Shown: piece after piece, positions 16,185-22,835 of the stretch | How positions within the stretch are numbered: the stretch's first letter is position 1 | Layout: each line of letters begins with the position of its first letter | Assembly: GCA_041691815.1 (NCBI GenBank) | Contig: JBEPTZ010000069.1 | Coordinates: 1 to 22,835, forward strand | Origin: 70-18 sp041691815 | Lineage (GTDB): Bacteria > Pseudomonadota > Alphaproteobacteria > Acetobacterales > Acetobacteraceae | Reading direction: 5' to 3' | Length of the DNA: 22,835 bases | The notes under the pieces: model-generated | Databases searched by the model: none | Told to the model about the DNA's origin: nothing | Seen by the model: only the letters and a program-made list of their open reading frames with translations | Program-made: the position numbers and the translations under genes

Positions 16185-17285
16185 ATGCCATTTCAGCCCG
16201 TCCGACGCCTTGCGGTAGCGGTCGCTCTGCTGGTTACCGCCTCGCTGCCGGCGCACGCGCTGGTGTTCGACCTCACGTTCCTGAGCGGAACCTCGCTGGA
16301 CGCCGAAACGGCCTTTCAGGCAGCCGCCAACACCTGGTCGCAATTGCTGTCCGACCCGGTCACCGTCAAGCTGACGGTCGGGACCAGCGGATCACTCGGC
16401 TCTGGCATCCTGGCGTCCACCATCTCCAGTATGGTCAACTATAACTACAGCGACGTCCGCACCGCGCTGATCAACGACGCCACCAGTGCCGCCGATGCCA
16501 CCGCGGTCGCCAACCTGCCCGTCGGCAGCGTCCCGCTGCTGATCAACTACACCAAGGACAACCCGAACGGCGTCGGCAGTTCTACCCCCTATCTCGACAA
16601 CAACGGCAGTGCCAACAACACCACGATCCGCATGACCAGCGCCAACGCCCACGCGCTGGGCCTGGCTGCCACTCCGGGCGCGGTTGGCGATTGCGCCGGC
16701 GGTTGCGACGGCTCCATCACCTTCAGCACCGGCTTCAACTACGACTACAATCCGAGCGACGGCATCACCGCGGGCGCATACGACTTCACCGGCCTCGTGG
16801 TGCATGAGATCGGGCACGCGCTCGGTTTCATCAGCGGCGTCGACATGCTGGATACCAACTCGCCCAACGGCAGCACCTACTACAACGCCAACGAATTCGT
16901 TGACGTATCAACTCTCGACCTGTTCCGCTGCTCGGCGGCAACCGCCGGCAGCTCCACCCGCGATTTCACCGCCAGCCCGGACGCCAAGTTCTTTTCGATC
17001 GACGGCTGCAATACCGCAGATCTGAACGGCAGCTTTTCCACCGGGCTCAATCATGGTGACGGCCGCCAGGCCAGCCACTGGAAGGACGATCAATCGCTCG
17101 GGGTGATGGACCCCACCGCGGCGGCGGGCGAAAAGCTGACGATCACCCCGCTCGATCTTCAGGCGTTCGACGCCATCGGCTGGAACCTCGCCAGCGTCCC
17201 GGAACCGGCGTCCCTGTTGCTGCTGGGCACGGCATTGGCCGGGCTGCTCGGGGTGCGCCGCCACGGCAGGTTCCGCCGCGGCTGA
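16185..17285 (+). CDS. Secreted PEP-CTERM zinc metalloprotease (NF038122-like)
   Basis: A 366-residue exported protein. Residues 1–25 are a Sec signal peptide ending 'LPAHA'. The catalytic motif is H207-E-I-G-H211-A-L-G-F, a metzincin-like HExxHxxGF, but no third histidine follows at the usual spacing. The nearest acidic residues are D220 and D223 in 'SGVDMLD'. The middle of the protein is rich in Asn, Thr and Ser. The C-terminus is a PEP-CTERM sorting signal: V338-P-E-P341, a hydrophobic helix ('LLLLGTALAGLLGV') and a basic end. Such signals are cleaved by exosortase and found in EPS-producing Gram-negative bacteria. The architecture matches the family annotated as NF038122 metalloproteases, recalled and not searched. 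The O-glycosylation-ligase-like gene at 8766 fits the same surface system. The substrate is unknown. Confidence 0.85.
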   Translation: MPFQPVRRLAVAVALLVTASLPAHALVFDLTFLSGTSLDAETAFQAAANTWSQLLSDPVTVKLTVGTSGSLGSGILASTISSMVNYNYSDVRTALINDATSAADATAVANLPVGSVPLLINYTKDNPNGVGSSTPYLDNNGSANNTTIRMTSANAHALGLAATPGAVGDCAGGCDGSITFSTGFNYDYNPSDGITAGAYDFTGLVVHEIGHALGFISGVDMLDTNSPNGSTYYNANEFVDVSTLDLFRCSAATAGSSTRDFTASPDAKFFSIDGCNTADLNGSFSTGLNHGDGRQASHWKDDQSLGVMDPTAAAGEKLTITPLDLQAFDAIGWNLASVPEPASLLLLGTALAGLLGVRRHGRFRRG

Positions 17286-17332
17286 ATCGCCTTTAGCATT
17301 CTTCCCTGGACCGCGCGGCCGGGGGAGAGATC

Positions 17333-18336
<1,004 letters not shown>

Positions 18337-18340
<4 letters not shown>

Positions 18341-19350
18341 GCGCGCCACTGGGGAGCGCCCCGCTCGGCATTGCGGTCATCGGCCTCGGTCCGGCGGTGG
18401 AACCGCACGCCAAGGCGCTGTCCGACCTCTCGCACCGCGCCCGCGTGGTCTGGGCCGCCACCCGCAGCCAGGCCCGCGCCGACGCCGCTGCGGCGCGCTA
18501 CGGCTGGCCGGTCACCACCGATATCGCCGCCGCCATCACCGATCCGGCGGTATCAGCGGTGCTGATCCTGACCCCGCCGGCGGTCCATCTGGAGATCGCC
18601 ACCCAGGCCTTCGCCGCCGGCCGCCACGTGCTGGTGGAAAAGCCGCTGGAACTGACCAGCGCCCGCGCCGCGCAACTGGTGGAGGCCGCCGGCGACCGCT
18701 GCCTCGGCGTGGTGCTGCAGCACCGGTTCCGCGACGGCGCGCTGGCGCTGCGCGACCTGCTGGCCTCGGGCCGACTCGGCCAGGTGCAGGCCGCCAGCAT
18801 GACGGTGCCCTGGTGGCGGCCGCAGGCCTATTACGACGAGCCGGGCCGCGGCACCCGGGCGCGCGACGGCGGCGGCGTGCTGCTGACCCAGGCGGTCCAC
18901 ACGCTGGACCTGTTCCGCGCCCTGCTCGGGGTGCGGCGCGTGGTGGCCGCCCAGGCCTTCACCACCGCGCTGCACCGCATGGAGACCGAGGACCATGTGC
19001 ACGCGCTGGTCGAACTGGGGGAGGGGGCGCCGGCCACCCTGCGCGCCACCACCGCCGCCTATCCGGGCCGGCCGGAAAGCATCGAGGTGATCGGCACGCT
19101 GGGCACCGCCCGCTTCGAGGGCAGTTCGCTGGCCGCCGGTTTCCTCGACGGCACCAGGCTGGACGTGGTCTCCGATGCCCGCACCGGTGCCGGCGCCGGC
19201 ATGATGGATTTCGACCACGGCCCGCACCGCGCGCTGCTGGCCGATTTCCTCGATGCCATCGCTGCCGGCCGTGCGCCGCTGGTGACCGGCGCCGACGCGC
19301 TGGCGACCCAACGGCTGATCGACGACATCCTGGCTGCGGCCGCGCGGTAA
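18337..19350 (+). CDS. Gfo/Idh/MocA family oxidoreductase (canonical)
   Basis: A 337-residue paralogue-type partner of the preceding gene. The N-terminal dinucleotide-binding segment is 'IAVIGLGPAVEPH', and the catalytic EKP motif is present at E101-K102-P103 ('VLVEKPLELTS'). The C-terminal domain contains 'GGGVLLTQAVHTLDLFRALL', the usual substrate-binding helix with GGG and the following H-x-x-D. The start is ATG, overlapping the upstream stop by four bases. These enzymes typically oxidise or reduce hydroxyl groups of sugars, inositols or their lactones, with NAD(P) reoxidised in the same site. This gene ends the two-gene unit. A weak GC hairpin without a T-run (19362–19389) follows. Confidence 0.9.
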
Positions 19351-19361
19351 CATCCGACCCC

Positions 19362-19389
19362 CCGCGGGCATGCCGTCGTGGCATCGCGG
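19362..19389 (+). terminator. Weak GC hairpin after oxidoreductase pair
   Basis: CCGCG, a three-base bulge, ATGCC, a GTCGT loop, then GGCAT and CGCGG form a ten-pair hairpin starting 12 bases after the oxidoreductase stop. No T-run follows, so it may pause or protect the transcript more than terminate it. Confidence 0.3.
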
Positions 19390-19390
19390 C

Positions 19391-19575
19391 CGAGATCACA
19401 AATTCGGCAAAATAGTTAACAAAACAACATATACGCCTTTGCATCGGGCGCGAGGTATGGTCAGAGTCTGAATCACAGACCCTGCTCACGGCGAAAATCG
19501 CCGGGCCCGTACCACGAATTAAGCGCTGCTTAACATTCAATCCCTAGCTATGCGGTTCGCCCCAGGGGCCTTGCC
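19391..19575 (+). promoter_or_regulatory. AT-richer leader and probable promoter of the RTX gene
   Basis: This stretch holds the most AT-rich DNA in the right half of the window (about 19398–19440, including GTTAAC and CATATACG), a likely promoter zone. Three inverted repeats follow before the start codon. They are 19462–19484 (CAG-A-GTCTG / CAGAC-C-CTG, loop AATCA, one mismatch), 19490–19502 (GGCGA-AAA-TCGCC), and 19519–19533 (TTAAGC-GCT-GCTTAA, perfect). The last could be an operator or an mRNA stem near the ribosome binding site AGGGG at 19564–19568. I see no clear −35/−10 pair, and no protein-coding gene here. Confidence 0.45.
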
Positions 19576-22500
19576 ATGTCGTCCTCGCTCATCATCGGAA
19601 CCGCCGGCAACGATTCGCTTGGCGACAGCAGTGGCTCCTCCGCCGACACCCTCCAGGGGCTGGACGGTGACGATCGCCTCTACGGCTATGGCGGTGGCGA
19701 CAGCCTGGATGGCGGCGACGGCAACGATACCCTTTATGGCGGCGCAGGTGCCGACACGCTGTCCGGTGGCGCCGGCGATGACTCGCTGTCGGACAGCCAG
19801 GGCGCCAACCTGATCAGCGGCGGCGACGGCGATGACAGCTTCTCCGAAGTCTCCGGCGGCGATCTCGGCAGCACGCTGATCGGCGGTGCCGGGCGCGACG
19901 TGTTCGTGCTCGGCGTCCAGGTCACCAGCGCGCTGTATTATGCCGGCACGCTCCCGGCACCCGACCGTATTGCCGATTTCCAGTCCGGCCCTGGCGGCGA
20001 CCTGATCGACCTCCGCTACGCCCTTGCCGGCCCCACCGACTGGTCGGCGGTCAGCCCCAACCCATTCGCCGCCGGCTTGTTCCGCCTGCTGCAATCCGGA
20101 CCCGACACGCTGCTGCAACTGGGCTATGGCGACGCCTGGACGATCCTACTGGTGCTGGGCAACACCCAGGCTGGCGCGGTGACCGCCGACAACATCGTGC
20201 AGGGCTGGAACCCGCAGGGTACCACCGGTCGCACCCTTACCGGCGACCCGACCGCGGACCTGATCTCCGGCGGCCCCGACAATGACAGCATCGCCGGCAA
20301 TGGCGGCGGCGATACGCTGCTCGGCGGCAGCGGCGCCGACAGCCTGGATGGCGGCGCCGGCAATGACTGCCTCAGCGGCGGCGATGGCGCCGACACGCTG
20401 TCTGGCGGCGATGCCGACGACACCCTGCTCGGTTATGCCGGCGACGACGTGCTGCTCGGCGGCGATGGCGACGACCATCTCGACGGCGGCGCCGGCAATG
20501 ACTGCCTCGATGGCGGCGCCGGCAACGATACCCTGACCGACAATGCCGGCAACGACACGCTGCTCGGCGGCGACGGCAATGATTCGCTCGACGACCCGCA
20601 AGGCAACAGTTCGCTGGACGGCGGCGCCGGCAACGACATCTTCGGCGACGTCTCCGGCGGCGGCGGCGGCGGCACCCTCTCTGGCGGCGCCGGGCAGGAT
20701 ATCTTCCGCCTGTCCGACAATGCTGCGGCGGCGCTGGCGTTCGACATGGTGCCGGTCAATCCGGACCAGATCACCGATTTCCAGGCCGGTGCCGGCGGCG
20801 ATATTTTCGATTTCGGCTATTACCTGCTGTCCGGCGCCACCGGCTGGACCAACGGCAGCAATCCATTCACCACCGGCACCCTGCGCGCGCTGCAAACCGG
20901 CGCCGACACGCTGCTGCAGTTCGACCGCGACGGCCCGGCTGGCCCGGCCGGCTGGGCCACCCTGGTGGTCCTGCGCAACGTCGTCGCCACCGATCTCACA
21001 CCGCAAAATTTCGCCACCTCGGCGATCTCCGGCGCCCAGCCCTGGAACACCGCCGGCGGCGCCGCGGCCCCCAGCCTCGGCGTCACCCTGCCGGGCAGCG
21101 CCGCCGCCGGCACGCTGTCCGGCGGCGACGGCGACGACAGTCTCTCGGGCCAGGCCGGCGACGACAGCCTGGCCGGCAATGGCGGCAACGACACGCTGGC
21201 CGGCGGTGATGGCCTCGACAGCCTGGACGGCGGCAGCGGCAATGACAGCCTCGACGGCGGCGCCGGCAACGACAGCCTCGATGGCGGCGATGGTGCCGAC
21301 ACCCTGGATGGCGGCCCCGGCAATGACACGCTGCTGGGCGGCAGCGGCAACGACCTGATCGCCGATCCCAGCGGCCATAATCTCGCCGATGGCGGCAGCG
21401 GCGACGACAGCTTCGCCGGCGTCAGCGCCGGCGACGGCAGCACGCTCACCGGCGGCGCCGGCCAGGACGTCTACCGCATCGGCGCCATCAATCCGGCCAC
21501 CCTGCACGGCGACCAGATCACCGACTTCACCGCCGGCCCCGGCGGCGACGTGCTCGATCTCGCTGACCTGCTGCAATACAGCCTGACCAGCGGCGGGCTG
21601 GCCGCCGGCACCAACCCGTTCCTCGCGCAGTACCTGCGCATCGTCGGCAGCGGCGCCGATACCGTGCTGCAACTGGACCCCGATGGCCCCGCCGGCCCCG
21701 CCGGCTGGCTCAGCGTGCTGCGCCTGCTCACCCTCGATGGCCGCAGCCTCACCGCCGCCAACATCCTGCAAGGCTGGAACCCGCTCGGCGCCACCGGCCT
21801 CACGCTGGCCGGCGATGACGGCAACAACAGCCTGGCCGGCGGCCCGGACAATGACAGCCTCGCCGGCCTGGCCGGCAACGACACCCTGACCGGCGGCACC
21901 GGCGACGACACGCTGGACGGCGGCACCGGCAATGACAGCATCGACGGCGGCGACGGCGCCGACAGCCTCATCGGCGGCTCCGGTGCCGACAGCCTCGTCG
22001 GCGGCGCCGGCAACGACAGCCTGGACGGCGGCACCGGCAATGACAGCCTCACCGGCGGCAGCGGCGCCGACAGCATCGCCGGCGGCGACGGCGACGACAG
22101 CATCATGCTGTCCACCGGCGGCAACAGCATCGACGCCGGGGCAGGGGACGACACCCTGCTCGGCGTCGACGGTGCCGCGAGCCCAGGCAGCCTCACCGGC
22201 GGCCCCGGTGCCGACCTGTTCGTGCTGTCCAGCATCCCCGGCTACGCGCCAACCGGCTTCGCCGCCGATGCGGTGACCGACTTCACCCCCGGCCCCGGCG
22301 GCGACCAGATCAACGGCCTCGCGCTGCTCGCCTGGTCGCAGCTCTACGGCGGCTGGAGCAACACCCTGAACCCGTTCGCCGCCGGCTACCTCCGGCTGGC
22401 CCAGAGCGGCACCGACACGCTGCTACAACTGGACCGCGACGGCCCCGGCGGCGGCTGGGTCACCGTGCTGTACCTGCGCAACACGCTGGCCAGCGCCATC

Positions 22501-22835
22501 ACCGCCGACAACTTCGTCGCCTATCTCGCCGCCAACGGCCAGTCCTACCCCTGGTCCCCGACCACGCCGATCGACCTCACCCTGCCGGGAACCAGCGGCG
22601 ACGACAGCCTCGCCGGCGGCCCCGGCGCCGACGCGCTGGCCGGCGGCGCCGGCAACGACACGCTGGATGGCGGCCCCGGCGCCGACACCCTGCTCGGCGG
22701 CAGCGGCGACGACTATCTGCACGACACCGAAGGTGCCAACTCGATCGACGGCGGCGACGGCAGCGACACCATCGACGACGTCTCCGCCGGCGACACCGGC
22801 AGCATGCTGGCCGGCGGCGCCGGGCAGGACCGCTT
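19576..22835 (+). CDS. Giant modular RTX calcium-binding protein (3' partial)
   Basis: The frame starts at the ATG at 19576 (AGGGG seven bases upstream) and stays open to the window end, giving at least 1086 residues. There is no Sec signal or N-terminal domain. RTX nonapeptides of the type GGxGxDxLx start almost at once. Arrays of about 5–13 nonapeptides alternate with a ~130-residue non-RTX segment ('DQITDF..GPGGD', 'NPF..G..R', 'SGADTLLQ', 'LTADN', then a W-x-P or similar). This segment resembles C-terminal target regions of type I secreted RTX proteins. Four complete composite modules and the start of a fifth are visible. RTX repeats bind calcium and fold outside the cell after export through an ABC/MFP/TolC-type channel. 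Whether an enzymatic domain or true secretion signal follows lies outside the window. Adhesin, S-layer-like or matrix roles are all possible. Confidence 0.88.
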   Translation, partial: MSSSLIIGTAGNDSLGDSSGSSADTLQGLDGDDRLYGYGGGDSLDGGDGNDTLYGGAGADTLSGGAGDDSLSDSQGANLISGGDGDDSFSEVSGGDLGSTLIGGAGRDVFVLGVQVTSALYYAGTLPAPDRIADFQSGPGGDLIDLRYALAGPTDWSAVSPNPFAAGLFRLLQSGPDTLLQLGYGDAWTILLVLGNTQAGAVTADNIVQGWNPQGTTGRTLTGDPTADLISGGPDNDSIAGNGGGDTLLGGSGADSLDGGAGNDCLSGGDGADTLSGGDADDTLLGYAGDDVLLGGDGDDHLDGGAGNDCLDGGAGNDTLTDNAGNDTLLGGDGNDSLDDPQGNSSLDGGAGNDIFGDVSGGGGGGTLSGGAGQDIFRLSDNAAAALAFDMVPVNPDQITDFQAGAGGDIFDFGYYLLSGATGWTNGSNPFTTGTLRALQTGADTLLQFDRDGPAGPAGWATLVVLRNVVATDLTPQNFATSAISGAQPWNTAGGAAAPSLGVTLPGSAAAGTLSGGDGDDSLSGQAGDDSLAGNGGNDTLAGGDGLDSLDGGSGNDSLDGGAGNDSLDGGDGADTLDGGPGNDTLLGGSGNDLIADPSGHNLADGGSGDDSFAGVSAGDGSTLTGGAGQDVYRIGAINPATLHGDQITDFTAGPGGDVLDLADLLQYSLTSGGLAAGTNPFLAQYLRIVGSGADTVLQLDPDGPAGPAGWLSVLRLLTLDGRSLTAANILQGWNPLGATGLTLAGDDGNNSLAGGPDNDSLAGLAGNDTLTGGTGDDTLDGGTGNDSIDGGDGADSLIGGSGADSLVGGAGNDSLDGGTGNDSLTGGSGADSIAGGDGDDSIMLSTGGNSIDAGAGDDTLLGVDGAASPGSLTGGPGADLFVLSSIPGYAPTGFAADAVTDFTPGPGGDQINGLALLAWSQLYGGWSNTLNPFAAGYLRLAQSGTDTLLQLDRDGPGGGWVTVLYLRNTLASAITADNFVAYLAANGQSYPWSPTTPIDLTLPGTSGDDSLAGGPGADALAGGAGNDTLDGGPGADTLLGGSGDDYLHDTEGANSIDGGDGSDTIDDVSAGDTGSMLAGGAGQDR
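19576..22835 (+). repeat. Composite RTX modules 1–5
   Basis: Approximate module limits are 19576–20229, 20230–21072, 21073–21798, 21799–22569 and 22570–edge (218, 281, 242, 257 and ≥88 residues). Each has the same order of parts. A variable nonapeptide array comes first, then a linker like 'D.QGAN.I.GGDG.D', a 'VSGGD..ST' turn, and 'L.GGAGQD.F.L'. A D-x-I-x-DF..GPGGD segment and 'NPF..G' follow, then a '..DTLLQ.D.DGP' strand, and a closing 'LTADN' helix region. The number of nonapeptides varies more than the non-RTX part. Confidence 0.82.

Noticed and set aside
20146..21771. 541-codon minus-strand frame with A/V/I/E-rich repeats
   Set aside because: It is the regular antisense translation of RTX nonapeptide codons; the periodicity is inherited from the plus-strand repeats.
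19620..22835. Short regularly spaced DNA repeats that could suggest a CRISPR array
   Set aside because: The ~27-base periodicity is the nine-codon RTX repeat in an open frame, without conserved repeats separated by unique spacers.

Overview
The window is GC-rich, gene-dense DNA with alphaproteobacterial gene order, most likely from an Acetobacteraceae-type member of the Rhodospirillales. The taxonomic call is inferred from the nagZ–scpA–scpB–tat–serS block, the base composition, and the T/A-rich hairpin spacer at 4694–4817. I see no rRNA, tRNA, CRISPR array, transposase or integrase. Both ends cut through large surface or secreted protein genes.

Layout. (1) 1–4693: the 3' end of a filamentous-haemagglutinin-like adhesin, followed one base later by a lipoprotein with TPR repeats and a C-terminal CHAT (caspase-like) protease domain. 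(2) 4694–4817: a convergent spacer with two T/A-rich hairpins inside a larger imperfect inverted repeat. (3) 4818–7319 (minus): tcuA–tcuB, a tricarballylate-type FAD dehydrogenase and its Fe-S membrane electron-transfer partner. A 6-phosphogluconolactonase-like beta-propeller lactonase gene (7418–8431, plus) diverges from them. (4) 8596–10118: a 54-residue single-pass membrane protein and an O-antigen-ligase/exosortase-associated O-glycosylation-ligase-like membrane protein. (5) 10194–16087: a housekeeping run of nagZ, an M50 site-2 protease, scpA, scpB, tatB, tatC and serS, with tatA missing from its usual place. (6) 16185–17285: a secreted zinc metalloprotease with a PEP-CTERM anchor. (7) 17333–19350: two overlapping Gfo/Idh/MocA oxidoreductase genes. 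(8) 19351–19575: an AT-richer, hairpin-rich leader. (9) 19576 to the right edge: a giant RTX calcium-binding protein made of repeated composite modules, still open at the window end.

The accessory genes share a cell-surface theme: a two-partner-type adhesin with a surface CHAT protease, a PEP-CTERM protease and a ligase of the kind found in exosortase/EPS systems, and a modular RTX protein expected to leave by type I secretion. The housekeeping block handles chromosome segregation (ScpAB), folded-protein export (TatBC), peptidoglycan recycling (NagZ), membrane proteolysis (M50) and seryl-tRNA charging. The most interesting points are the adhesin/TPR-CHAT lipoprotein pair, the five-fold composite module of the RTX protein, the missing tatA bridged by a 37-codon ORF that overlaps both neighbours, and the hairpin spacer at 4694–4817.
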